Below are positions 26,374-35,045 of a stretch of 64,000 nt of DNA, in pieces; the stretch's first letter is position 1; the number at the start of each line of letters is the position of its first letter. This DNA comes from Bacillus_AD sp047238185 (GTDB taxonomy: Bacteria > Bacillota > Bacilli > Bacillales > DSM-1321), in the NCBI RefSeq assembly GCF_047238185.1, contig NZ_JBDFMI010000001.1:248001-312000 (forward strand). The letters run 5' to 3'. The translations under genes were made by a program, and so were the position numbers. The notes beneath the pieces were generated by a model. It ran no database searches. It saw nothing but the letters and a program-made list of their open reading frames with translations, and had not been told where the DNA came from.

Positions 26374-26949
26374 GTGGCCGAAGTGGAAAGGGAAGTTTCA
26401 GAACAAGGATACCGTAGCGGAAAAGACATGGTGAAATGGCAACAATCTATTGCTGCAGAACTTTTGAAAACTATGGATTTCCCCCATAAACGGGAATTGG
26501 TAATCGTGTGCATTGGAAGCGATCGGGCCACAGGGGATAGTCTCGGTCCACTTGTTGGCTCTTTTTTGGAAAAGGAACATTCGTCACTCTTTTCTCTCTA
26601 CGGAACGTTGGAGCTTCCTGTGCATGCGAAAAACTTGTCTGTTGTCCTTGATGAAATCGGCCACAGGTATAAACACCCTTATATACTGGCTATTGATGCC
26701 TGCCTAGGCAGAAAGGAAAACGTAGGCGGCATTCAAATCGGCCCAGGTCCGCTTAAGCCAGGGGAAGGTGTGAAAAAAGAACTTCCTTCCATAGGAGATG
26801 CATTCATTAAGGGGATTGTCAATACAATGAGCCATATGGATTCAATGGTCATCCAAAGCACACGCCTATTTCTTGTCATGAAACTGGCGGAGGCAATACA
26901 CGGCGGAATTCTGCTTTATTTGAAATACATACAAAGGCAGAAGCGCTGA
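26374..26949 (+). CDS. YyaC-family putative sporulation protein (DUF1256)
   Basis: A 191-residue protein related in fold to the spore germination protease. VIVCIGSDRATGDSLGPLVGS and YILAIDACLGRKENVGGIQIGPGPLKPG are the family signatures; the Gly/Asp-rich motifs resemble maturation proteases. The GTG start at 26374 has GAAGG close by, with tight spacing, so the true start is uncertain. In B. subtilis yyaC is expressed in sporulation. Confidence 0.8.
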   Translation: MAEVEREVSEQGYRSGKDMVKWQQSIAAELLKTMDFPHKRELVIVCIGSDRATGDSLGPLVGSFLEKEHSSLFSLYGTLELPVHAKNLSVVLDEIGHRYKHPYILAIDACLGRKENVGGIQIGPGPLKPGEGVKKELPSIGDAFIKGIVNTMSHMDSMVIQSTRLFLVMKLAEAIHGGILLYLKYIQRQKR

Positions 26950-27117
26950 AGAATGGAAAGAGGGGAGATAGTTAATGGAGGTATATCTCTATCATATTCC
27001 CAGGACTTTTTATATAATTTATGTGAATATACGAACTTAGTGATAGTATGAAAGGACTACTATGATTGTTTAGGGAAAATTGTAAGTGATAGAGAGGATT
27101 TGTGAAAAAGGATGGAG

Positions 27118-27393
27118 ATGCAATGTGTAAATGTAATGGAAGAAATCGTAAGGGCATTGGTGACCGTATTAATGAGAGGGCCTGAATACCAAACTTTTTG
27201 CCATTGCGATAAATGTACCAACGAAATAATTGCGCTTAGCCTGAATTCACTGCCTGCCTATTATGTGACGAATGATGAACAACGCAAACATACATTTATT
27301 TCTTTGAATACGACTGATAATTTGAAGTGGATCAATAAACGGATTATCCAGTCCATTTATTCTGTAGGTAAATATCCAATCCATTCGCAATAG
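27118..27393 (+). CDS. ComFB-like protein
   Basis: A 91-residue protein: VNVMEEIVRALVTVLMRG, then CHCDKCTNEIIALSLNSLPAYYV. The Cys-x-Cys-x-x-Cys with the ALSLN...P.YV block is the ComFB domain. In B. subtilis comFB lies between comFA and comFC and is dispensable for uptake; some cyanobacterial members bind cyclic dinucleotides. Here it is an orphan, away from any competence operon. The ATG at 27118 has AAAAAGG at good spacing. Confidence 0.8.
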   Translation: MQCVNVMEEIVRALVTVLMRGPEYQTFCHCDKCTNEIIALSLNSLPAYYVTNDEQRKHTFISLNTTDNLKWINKRIIQSIYSVGKYPIHSQ

Positions 27394-27451
27394 GGCAGCT
27401 TGAAAGTACCTGAAGGAAATGTGATGATAGGCTAGAAATGGCAGAGTGAAG

Positions 27452-27486
27452 AAAAAGTATCGAATGAAAGCGATCGATACTTTTTT
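27452..27486 (+). terminator. Terminator after the comFB-like gene
   Basis: AAAAAGTATCGA with TCGATACTTTTTT; the stem is about 12 bp. Confidence 0.8.
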
Positions 27487-27547
27487 CAGTAAAACAGATA
27501 GTAGGAAGCCGGTAATTCTGATATTTTCAGAATTATTTTTTTATTTA

Positions 27548-27595
27548 TTTACAAATATATCCCAATTGTTGTATAGTTAATTACATAAGTAACTA
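27548..27595 (+). promoter_or_regulatory. GntR-gene promoter and operator
   Basis: TTTACA (27548-27553), an 18-base spacer and TATAGT form a promoter whose -10 overlaps the inverted repeat TAGTTA-N10-TAACTA (27574-27595). This layout fits autorepression by the YtrA-type regulator 22 bp downstream. Confidence 0.55.
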
Positions 27596-27617
27596 ACCAA
27601 TTAAGTGTGGTGAAAAG

Positions 27618-27989
27618 ATGCAAATCCAATTTGATAATGATCGCCCTATTTATATCCAACTAGCAGAAGGAATTGAAGATGCCATTTTATCAGGCGCCTT
27701 TGCTGAAGAAGAACAAATTCCTTCTACAACTGAAATATCCGTTACTTTCAAAATAAATCCAGCTACAGCATTGAAGGGAATTAAACTTCTTGTGGATGAA
27801 GGCGCTCTTTACAAGAAGAGGGGTGTTGGGATGTTTGTGGCAACTGGTTCGGTTAAAGAAATCATTATGAAAAGAAAGGAATCTTTTTTTGACACATACA
27901 TCAGTAAGCTTGTATCGGAAGCTGAGAAACTGCATGTGACGAAAAGTGAAATTATTTCTATGATAGAGAGAGGGTTTGATAATGAGTAA
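27618..27989 (+). CDS. GntR-family regulator, YtrA subfamily
   Basis: A 123-residue protein. A winged helix (about 8-75: RPIYIQLAEGIEDAILSGAFAEEEQIPSTTEIS, then GVGMFVATG) is followed by a short dimerisation helix, as in YtrA regulators. These repress ABC transporter operons. It overlaps the ATPase gene by eight bases. The transporter it would control is broken. Confidence 0.85.
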   Translation: MQIQFDNDRPIYIQLAEGIEDAILSGAFAEEEQIPSTTEISVTFKINPATALKGIKLLVDEGALYKKRGVGMFVATGSVKEIIMKRKESFFDTYISKLVSEAEKLHVTKSEIISMIERGFDNE

Positions 27990-28470
27990 CGTGGAAATTC
28001 GAAGTGTCACAAAGCGATTCGGGCCTTTGCATGCCCTGAAGGATATTACATTGACTTTCGAAGAAAATAAAATGTACGGACTGCTCGGAAGGAATGGGGC
28101 AGGGAAATCCACTTTATTGAACATAATGACAAACAGGTTGCGCTCTACGGAAGGAAATGTTTATATAGATGGCCAACCTGTTTATGAAAATGATGAAACT
28201 CTCACTAAAATCTATTGCATGAGCGAATATACCCTTTTCCCAGATTATATGACTGTCCGTAATGTAAAAAGCCTATCCACTGGGTATTCTTCCATTCTGA
28301 AAATCATCACAGCACGTGCAACCCATGTTCCGGTTCTTTTATTGGATGAACCAGTACTCGGATTGGACGCCAATCATCGTGACCTCTTTTACAGGGAATT
28401 GATCGCCAACTATAGTGAACAAAGAGAAAGCCCATCAGCTAGCGTTAAACGCTGCAGATGGGCTTTCTCC
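27982..28470 (+). pseudogene. ABC transporter ATPase with internal and C-terminal deletions
   Basis: Walker A (GLLGRNGAGKST) and the signature-Walker B part (LSTGYSS, VLLLDEPVLGLDANHRD) are intact. About 35-40 residues normally between them are missing: PDYMTVRN runs straight into VKSLSTGYSS, in frame. After ANYSEQ the frame enters the oatA terminator hairpin, so the switch His and C terminus are lost. No permease gene follows. Confidence 0.85.
28424..28469 (-). terminator. oatA terminator
   Basis: A 13-bp outer stem (GAGAAAGCCCATC with its complement) encloses a second hairpin AGCGT-TAA-ACGCT. It overlaps the 3' end of the broken ATPase frame. Confidence 0.8.
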
Positions 28471-28474
28471 ATGC

Positions 28475-30355
28475 TTATGAGTTATTGACTGTATCAGAGA
28501 TCAGGGAGGCAAATGCCTGTGCACCTGTCTTTGTTAAGTGGACTCCGTCATTGGCGAAATATTCGTTATGGCCGGTACTGCTACTGTACCAATCAACCAA
28601 TGAAATATTGCTATAGGATTCTGCAGCTGCCGATAATGCCTTATTGACAATAGATTCCCATGGCCGCGGAACTCTTGTATTGATCAGGACTACTTTCTTG
28701 TCTTTGCCGATTGATTCAAGAAGATCTCCCAATTGGCTGCTGTTGAAGGCCCCGTTTGCCCCCAGCCCTATAACAATAGTATCCCCGAGTTTTCCCTGTT
28801 GTTTCAATTGATCCACAATCGAAGGTGCCTGATGCATCTGTCTCCCGACCTTTGCATCGATTACGACGTTAGGAAAATGTTCCTTCAGGAAAGGAGCTGC
28901 GTCAATCATGACGGAATCCCCTATGACGCTGACCATTTTAGGCGTTTCTTCTTTTTTAGGTTCCGCCGACTGAGGTTTATTCTGCTCAGGCGGTTTTTGC
29001 TGTGCGTTAGTATGGTTGGCATTCGCATCTTGCTTTGGTTTATCATTGTTTGTCTTTTTATCGATATGTTCATTGGCTGTTTGAGTCTGATGCTGTTCTA
29101 CGATTGCTTCCGTCTTTTTGTTCGCTGACTGTTGATTATTGTCCGGTGCGGCAGCCAAGCCGATAGAAGAAATACAGATGGCAATAATTCCGCATCCCAG
29201 TGCAATCCAGCGACTGGTTGCAACAGAATTCAATTTGATTTTCCCGCCGCGGATTTTCTGGATGAACTTCCTGATAGCCCCTCTTCTGATAGGGTTTTCG
29301 ATATATCTGTAAGAAAGCTCAGCAATAATCAATGTTAAGGCGACCTGAAAGACCATACGGAATGGATGGCTTGCTCCTGTGTCCACTTGAGGGGTACTCA
29401 ACAGGATGATTGGGTAATGCCATAAGTAGATGCCATATGAGCGAGTTCCAATCCATCTCAGCGGCTTGAAGCTGAATATAGTAGCCAATCTGCTGCTCGG
29501 GTGAACGAGAACAGCAATCAAAACGGCTGTAAATATAGATAGAATCAGCATTCCTCCACGATAGAGGAATGAGTTATACTCATTTGTCGCAAAAATCATG
29601 AACAAGATGGCGGCAAACGATGCCGTCCCTACAATATCCATTGAAAAACGGACTTTTTTCGGCAAGGATCTGGATAGTTTATGGCTGGGCCAAATCATCG
29701 CCAAAGTTGCTCCGATCAGCAATGAAAAGGCTCTAGTATCGGTTCCGTAATAGATGCGGCTAGGATCAACAGCCGGATCGTACATCAACGCCATAGCCAG
29801 TGCAGATAAAAAGGCAACAACAACGGTCGTCAAAAGAATTTTTTGCTTTTTCATTTTAAAGAATAATGCGGCGAAAATGAGCAACGGCCAAATAATATAG
29901 AATTGTTCTTCAACCGCCAATGACCAAAAATGGGTCAATAGGGAAGGCGTACCCATACTTTCAAAGTAAGATAGGTCCTGGAAGATATACCACCAGTTGC
30001 TGAAGTAAAAGACTGCCGGCAAAAAATCTTCCCGTAATCTGTCCATAAAAGCATTATCGAACAGTGTTGCCCAGGCAGTGACAGCGAATAACATAGTAAA
30101 CATGGCCGGCAATAAACGTCGGGCCCTGCGTATCCAAAAGGTTTTCAAATCAATCCTATGGGTACGGTCCCATTCTATAAGAAGAAGGTTGGTAATTAAG
30201 TAGCCTGATAACACAAAGAATATGGTTACACCCAAAAGTCCGCCTGAGGCCCAACTGAATTTTAAGTGATAGGCAATTACAGCAAGCACGGCCACTGCCC
30301 GCAGTCCATCAAGGCCAGGTATGTAGCGGCTGTGTTCTTTCGGTTTCTTATTCAT
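28475..30355 (-). CDS. oatA: OatA-type acyltransferase with C-terminal SGNH domain
   Basis: A 626-residue membrane enzyme that O-acetylates a cell-surface glycan, most likely peptidoglycan. The acyltransferase 3 domain (1-350, about ten membrane segments) has IPGLDGLRAVAVLAVIAYH, FFVLSGYLIT and HFWSLAVEEQFY. An extracellular low-complexity linker (about 400-460, rich in Gln, Asn, Lys) joins an SGNH esterase domain with GDSVM and DGVHLTKTG (catalytic Ser and Asp/His). This matches B. subtilis OatA (YrhL) in length and order. Confidence 0.88.
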   Translation of the reverse strand: MNKKPKEHSRYIPGLDGLRAVAVLAVIAYHLKFSWASGGLLGVTIFFVLSGYLITNLLLIEWDRTHRIDLKTFWIRRARRLLPAMFTMLFAVTAWATLFDNAFMDRLREDFLPAVFYFSNWWYIFQDLSYFESMGTPSLLTHFWSLAVEEQFYIIWPLLIFAALFFKMKKQKILLTTVVVAFLSALAMALMYDPAVDPSRIYYGTDTRAFSLLIGATLAMIWPSHKLSRSLPKKVRFSMDIVGTASFAAILFMIFATNEYNSFLYRGGMLILSIFTAVLIAVLVHPSSRLATIFSFKPLRWIGTRSYGIYLWHYPIILLSTPQVDTGASHPFRMVFQVALTLIIAELSYRYIENPIRRGAIRKFIQKIRGGKIKLNSVATSRWIALGCGIIAICISSIGLAAAPDNNQQSANKKTEAIVEQHQTQTANEHIDKKTNNDKPKQDANANHTNAQQKPPEQNKPQSAEPKKEETPKMVSVIGDSVMIDAAPFLKEHFPNVVIDAKVGRQMHQAPSIVDQLKQQGKLGDTIVIGLGANGAFNSSQLGDLLESIGKDKKVVLINTRVPRPWESIVNKALSAAAESYSNISLVDWYSSSTGHNEYFANDGVHLTKTGAQAFASLISDTVNNS

Positions 30356-30627
30356 TGATTGTACCTCTTAAGCAAAAGAGCCGAGCTGCAGAGTCATTAT
30401 TTATATTTAAGATTTCGATTTTCATAGCTGATCCTTCCATTCTATTAGTTAAATATATTGTTTTGGAATCCATTTAAAATAACATATATTTTATTAGGTT
30501 CGCATTACGTTTTCTTTACATTTATATAAACGATCAATCTAAGAAAAAAGTTTTGTTAGTTTATTATCTTTTTGTCTCTTCACCATAATCTGTGATTTGC
30601 ACCATTACTGGGGAAATCTTATCTCTT

Positions 30628-30917
30628 TTATTCGTGCATTATTTGAGCCTTCGGAATAGCTGTTCTAATGGTTTTATGGATTGGATTCCACCTATCTACG
30701 ATAACATGTTTGACCCGTTCAGGATGCATAACTTTCTGTGTCAATAGCCCAAATGTTGAGTCAAAATCACCTTGCCGGTGAATGGCCTTCAAAGCTCCTG
30801 AATTGGCTTCATGCAGAACTATTTCCTTTTTGCCCTTTACTCAATGTAATCGTCTGTTCATCTTGTTGATTAACAACTTCAAATTCTCTTAAAGCCTCCT
30901 GTATGGTGTTGTTTGGC
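30628..30917 (-). pseudogene. Transposase-like remnant with frameshift
   Basis: One frame reads IQEALREFEVVNQQDEQTI, then after a frame change KKEIVLHEANSGALKAIHRQ and RVKHVIVDRWNPIHKTIRTA, ending IPKAQIMHE. The last part resembles the DDE-core strand 'VxxVxxDxWxPYxxxIxxxxPxA' of ISL3-type transposases. Both ends are missing. Confidence 0.45.
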
Positions 30918-31213
30918 AGGTAACATTATTGCCAGGAACTGTACAGTGTTTTCCTTTTTGGCGTTAAATCACAAAAAGTGATGATGAATCCTTATTCAAT
31001 AATTCAATGTATGTTATAAACAGGAAACATAACCTATCACTGAATTAAAGTATAAAGCGCAATATTAAAGCCCCTATTAATAAAAACTTAAGAAAAGCTG
31101 AAGAAAAGCCAATAAACTATTAACTTTCCCACCTTTTCCCCTTATCTCATACTCATATATAAACGATCATCGTTCCTTTTTAAAAATAGCTCTTTGACCA
31201 GCTTTTGAAAATC

Positions 31214-31417
31214 CTATAAATCCGGAGTCCCTTCAGCAGGTGGTTCATCCTCTTGCTTCTCTTTCCGGAAACGCTGATTGAGCGAGCAATTTGCTTTGTT
31301 TCCGGGGCAACTTCCATTTTTATATTCTTCTTTTTGCAAATGGAGTTTTAGAGTATGGGAAAATCCGATTGTTCTATTTTTTAAAGGCGTGGTATTTATC
31401 GAGACTAATCTGTGCCC
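31214..31417 (-). pseudogene. C-terminal gene fragment, unknown family
   Basis: A 67-codon frame without a start reads SINTTPLKNRTIGFSHTLKL, then LQKEEYKNGSCPGNKANC and KQEDEPPAEGTPDL before TAG. The composition, two Cys and a clean stop look like a real protein end rather than chance. I do not recognise the family. Confidence 0.45.
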
Positions 31418-31786
31418 TTAGGTAAGTAATTTATATTGGGTCAAACCAATATGGCCCCGTCAGGCACACTAGAAAATTTACATAGGCATTTAAATGGTAT
31501 ACTATTTTAGGTAAGGAACATTTTCTTGCTAGAAATAGGCTTATTTCTCTAAAAAATCTTCCTACATTAATAAGTAAAAAGAAAAAGAATGGCAATGTAA
31601 AGCGATAAGGCCATATATTTATATTTAAGGTAAGTAGTTTCATATTGGCACTATATTAGTATAGTACGGAACGTCTGGAAGTCTGTATGGATTGTGATTG
31701 TAAATAAGTATTTAGCCTGACTTTTCCCCCTAAATAAGGAAGGGGCAGTTTCATGGAGTCAGCGTGGATATGGGGAGTGTTGAAGC

Positions 31787-32326
31787 TTGGTAAAAAAAGA
31801 AATTTTCTCATGGATTAAATCCATTTTATTTGCATTAATCATCGTGTTTGTCTGCAGGCAGTTTCTCTTCACTCCTGTAACGGTTTCCGGAGAATCGATG
31901 ATGCCGACCTTTCAGGACCATAATAAAGTGATTGTGAGTAAAATCAGTAAGATTAAACGATTCGATGTGGTTGTTTTCAAAAGCCCTGAATCGAATGAGA
32001 ATTATATAAAAAGAGTAATTGGGCTTCCTGGCGATACGATCCAAATGAAAAATGACACCCTGTACGTAAATGGCCATGTCTATAAAGAGCCTTATTTGGA
32101 CCAATATAAAAAGCAATTGCCTTCAGGAGCTACATTAAATTATGATTTTACGCTCCAGCAGCTTACCGGCAAAACACAAGTTCCGAAGGATTCCATTTTT
32201 GTAATGGGTGATAACCGAAAAAACAGCAATGACAGCCGGATGTTTGGTTTTATTTCTGAGAAGGCGGTAATGGGAGAAGTGAAGTTCCGTTTCTATCCTT
32301 TCAATGAAATGGGCAATCCGGAATAA
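31787..32326 (+). CDS. sipT: Type I signal peptidase (SipS/SipT-like)
   Basis: A 179-residue protein. One N-terminal membrane anchor (about 10-28) precedes the catalytic Ser in VSGESMMPTF and the Lys in NYIKRVIGLPGD; MGDNRKNSNDSR is the box E motif. It removes signal peptides of exported preproteins outside the membrane. The start is TTG at 31787 with GGGGAG about 9 bases upstream. The symbol denotes the family; it could be any Sip paralogue. Confidence 0.9.
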   Translation: MVKKEIFSWIKSILFALIIVFVCRQFLFTPVTVSGESMMPTFQDHNKVIVSKISKIKRFDVVVFKSPESNENYIKRVIGLPGDTIQMKNDTLYVNGHVYKEPYLDQYKKQLPSGATLNYDFTLQQLTGKTQVPKDSIFVMGDNRKNSNDSRMFGFISEKAVMGEVKFRFYPFNEMGNPE

Positions 32327-32331
32327 GCGAT

Positions 32332-32368
32332 AAAGCAATCTTGCCCACTATGGCAGATTGCTTTTTTT
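32332..32368 (+). terminator. Signal peptidase gene terminator
   Basis: AAAGCAATC-T-TGCC pairs with GGCA-GATTGCTTT, followed by T6. Confidence 0.85.
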
Positions 32369-32419
32369 AGACTTGCATTGTAATTGAAGAATCCAAAAAG
32401 AAGTGGGTGGAGAAGATAT

Positions 32420-33076
32420 ATGGCTAAAAAGAAACGAATTGAAGCGCCTAAGCTTGGGCGGGTATTGGATACATTGCAGTGGGACGAATACATAGCAGAA
32501 GAGAGATACTTGGCGAACGGCAAGATGGTGGAAGGGGAATTAAGCAATATTTCTATTGAGAAAATGGTGATAGATGGAGTCGTTTTCTCGAATGTATTAT
32601 TCCAGAAAGTCCTTCTTCATACATGTGAATTAACAGATGTTGTATTCAACCAGTGTGACTTAACAAATGTCGATCTTGCTGACAGTATATTGCACAGAGT
32701 CGAGTTTAATGAGTGCAAATTAATGGGGATCAATTTATCCGGAAGTACATTGCGCAATGTTAAAGTGGCTGAAAGCGTGTGCGATTACGCCGCTTTTGGC
32801 TTTGCTAATGCAAAACAGGTTCTGTTTGATCATTGTTCATTACAGCAGACTGATTTCTATGAATGCCAGTTCAAGCAGGTCGATTTCACAGAATGCTCGC
32901 TTGAAGGAGCAAGCTTTGCTAATACGCCCATGTCGGGACTGGATTTAAGCAGCTGCCGATTTGAGAGGATGACTGTCTCTTTGCCTTTGCTGGAAGGTTG
33001 CATAGTCACCTCAGATCAGGCGATTGGTTTTGCAAAAGTGCTTGGGTTGAGGCTGAAAGAAGATTTACCTGAGTAG
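32420..33076 (+). CDS. Pentapeptide-repeat protein
   Basis: A 218-residue protein. From about residue 45 it runs in A(D/N)LXX-type five-residue coils (for example NVDLADSILHRVEFNECKL and QTDFYECQFKQVDFTECSLE), predicting a right-handed quadrilateral beta helix. Cys recurs at the turn positions. Function unknown; some members mimic DNA, but nothing here shows that. The ATG at 32420 has GGTGGAG 7 bases upstream. Confidence 0.85.
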   Translation: MAKKKRIEAPKLGRVLDTLQWDEYIAEERYLANGKMVEGELSNISIEKMVIDGVVFSNVLFQKVLLHTCELTDVVFNQCDLTNVDLADSILHRVEFNECKLMGINLSGSTLRNVKVAESVCDYAAFGFANAKQVLFDHCSLQQTDFYECQFKQVDFTECSLEGASFANTPMSGLDLSSCRFERMTVSLPLLEGCIVTSDQAIGFAKVLGLRLKEDLPE

Positions 33077-33100
33077 ATGGATTTTAATCAGCAGCGAGAG

Positions 33101-33136
33101 AAAAGCGTTCTTGCCTATAGGCAAGAGCGCTTTTTT
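33101..33136 (+). terminator. Pentapeptide gene terminator
   Basis: A 15-bp stem with one G-U pair: AAAAGCGTTCTTGCC against GGCAAGAGCGCTTTT. Confidence 0.85.
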
Positions 33137-33322
33137 GTTTTTGGAGAGCAGGGCTGCATACAAAGAAAAATGTCTTTACTATCCGAAAATGAAAAAAATT
33201 ATGTATCAATAAATAGTTAAAACTAGTCATAACTATGAGCATGGTGTTAATATAGATAAGTAATTATATTAATCCGATGAGTTTTATCGGTTTTGATATA
33301 TAAATAAAGGGGGGAATATGGG

Positions 33323-34708
33323 ATGACAGGGTATGCCATTTTAAATATCATTATTATGGTCATTCTATTGGCAGTGTTGATATACATGCAAAAAAAGCAT
33401 GTATCATTCACTAAACGGGTGTTCACTGCCTTAGGAATAGGGATTGTTTTTGGTTTATTTTTACAGTATGTGTACGAACCGCAGTCTAAGGCTGTGACAG
33501 AAGCAGTTGATTGGTTCAATATTGTTGGAAGCGGATATGTGAAATTCCTGCAAATGATTGTTATGCCGCTTGTCTTCATTTCCATCGTTTCTGCTTTTAC
33601 ACGTTTGAAGCTTACGACGAACATTGGAAAAATCGCTGTGTTGATCATTGGAATCTTGCTTGGTACGACAGCGATAGCAGCCGCTGTAGGTATTACTTCA
33701 GCTAAGGTATTTAACCTGGAAGCCGTTCAGATTCAACAGGGCGATGCTGAACTTCAACGGGCTGACCAATTGAAGGAAACCTTCGGGACAGTGGATGGCA
33801 AGACGATGCCTCAACAGATTCTTGAATTGATTCCATCTAATCCATTTTTGGACTTCACTGGAGCACGGCCGACATCGACTATTTCTGTTGTAATATTTGC
33901 GGCATTTATAGGTATTGCTTTTCTAGGGGTAAAGAGAAAGCAACCGGAGCATGCTGAATTTTTCAGTAAAATTGTGGATACGTTCTATAGCATAATCATG
34001 AGGATTGTTACATTGATTCTTCGATTGACTCCTTATGGGATTTTGGCTATTATGACTAAAACAGTTGCCACAACTGACATAGATTCGATTATTAAACTAG
34101 GGAAATTCGTGGGCGCTTCCTATGCAGCCATCATTACAATGTTTATCGTCCATTTGATTTTACTTGCTCTTGGAGGGTTGAATCCTTATGTGTACATCAA
34201 GAAGGCCTTTCCTGTATTATCTTTTGCCTTCACTTCAAGAACAAGTGCAGGTGCGCTGCCATTGAACGTAAAGACTCAAAAGCAGCTTGGTGTATCTGAC
34301 GGAATTGCTAATTTTGCAGGCTCATTTGGATTGTCGATCGGGCAGAATGGATGCGCAGGCTTGTATCCAGCCATGCTGGCAGTCATGATTGCACCAACTC
34401 AAGGAATTAATCCGATGACTCCCTCCTTTATCGCCACTGTGATTTTAATCGTGACAATCAGCTCCTTTGGTGTGGCAGGCGTCGGAGGCGGTGCAACCTT
34501 TGCTGCAATCCTTGTACTATCAGCCTTGAATTTGCCGGTAGCCCTTGCAGGGTTGCTCATTTCCATCGAACCATTAATTGATATGGGCAGAACGGCACTG
34601 AATGTCAGCGGAAGCATGACATCTGGCATACTGACCAGCCGAATAACAGGTGATTTGGATAAATCACAATATATAGATACAAGCGCTAAATTGGAAGCCG
34701 AAATGTAA
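33323..34708 (+). CDS. tcyP: TcyP, L-cystine symporter
   Basis: A 461-residue dicarboxylate/amino acid:cation symporter family member importing cystine. Conserved parts: GSGYVKFLQMIVMPLVFISI, the serine-rich hairpin FAFTSRTSAGALPLNVK, IGQNGCAGLYPAMLAVM and the terminal MGRTALNVSGSMTSG. The sequence follows B. subtilis TcyP closely. It is preceded by GGGGGG and ATG, with no T-box or S-box upstream. Confidence 0.9.
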   Translation: MTGYAILNIIIMVILLAVLIYMQKKHVSFTKRVFTALGIGIVFGLFLQYVYEPQSKAVTEAVDWFNIVGSGYVKFLQMIVMPLVFISIVSAFTRLKLTTNIGKIAVLIIGILLGTTAIAAAVGITSAKVFNLEAVQIQQGDAELQRADQLKETFGTVDGKTMPQQILELIPSNPFLDFTGARPTSTISVVIFAAFIGIAFLGVKRKQPEHAEFFSKIVDTFYSIIMRIVTLILRLTPYGILAIMTKTVATTDIDSIIKLGKFVGASYAAIITMFIVHLILLALGGLNPYVYIKKAFPVLSFAFTSRTSAGALPLNVKTQKQLGVSDGIANFAGSFGLSIGQNGCAGLYPAMLAVMIAPTQGINPMTPSFIATVILIVTISSFGVAGVGGGATFAAILVLSALNLPVALAGLLISIEPLIDMGRTALNVSGSMTSGILTSRITGDLDKSQYIDTSAKLEAEM

Positions 34709-34713
34709 ACGTT

Positions 34714-34745
34714 AAAAAGGGATTGCCTAAGGGGCAGTCCCTTTT
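34714..34745 (+). terminator. tcyP terminator
   Basis: AAAAGGGATTGCC pairs with GGCAGTCCCTTTT (one G-U pair). Confidence 0.8.
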
Positions 34746-34912
34746 ATGTTTGGACCGTAAAGAAGCACTATATGAGAGAGAAACGGTCTTTTATATATAC
34801 CCTCCGAAATTGGCTGGAAAGGAATATGCGCCTTTATTTGTGCGCTAACAGTGCCATTTATAATTCTCTTTTGTCGACATTCTGAGAGGCTGGGACAAAA
34901 CCCTCTTCTGAA

Positions 34913-34960
34913 ATGAAAAAGCCAGTGAAATTCTACGATGAGTAGATTTTCACTGGCTTT
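34913..34960. terminator. Insulating hairpin at IS left end
   Basis: AAAAGCCAGTGAAA pairs with TTTTCACTGGCTTT upstream of the transposase, followed by GATTGTTTTT. It would stop incoming tcyP-side transcripts. Confidence 0.7.
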
Positions 34961-35045
34961 GATTGTTTTTACAATAATATAAGGACCACTTCTGATAAAA
35001 TTAGAGTACACCACATACCAAAAATTATCTGAAAGAAGGGTCCTT

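Larger units (their letters stand above)
30356..31786. other. 1.4-kb gap holding gene remnants only
   Basis: No intact gene was found. Two minus-strand fragments are listed separately. The rest is AT-rich (for example 31000-31200) with many stops in all frames. The minus-strand frame 31431-31643 lacks a ribosome site and reads as hydrophobic AT-rich noise. Confidence 0.6.

Noticed and set aside
31431..31643. 70-codon minus-strand hydrophobic frame
   Set aside because: AT-rich sequence with poor start context; no recognisable domain.
33140..33322. Possible T-box or S-box leader of tcyP
   Set aside because: No T-box sequence, specifier loop or SAM-riboswitch core is present.
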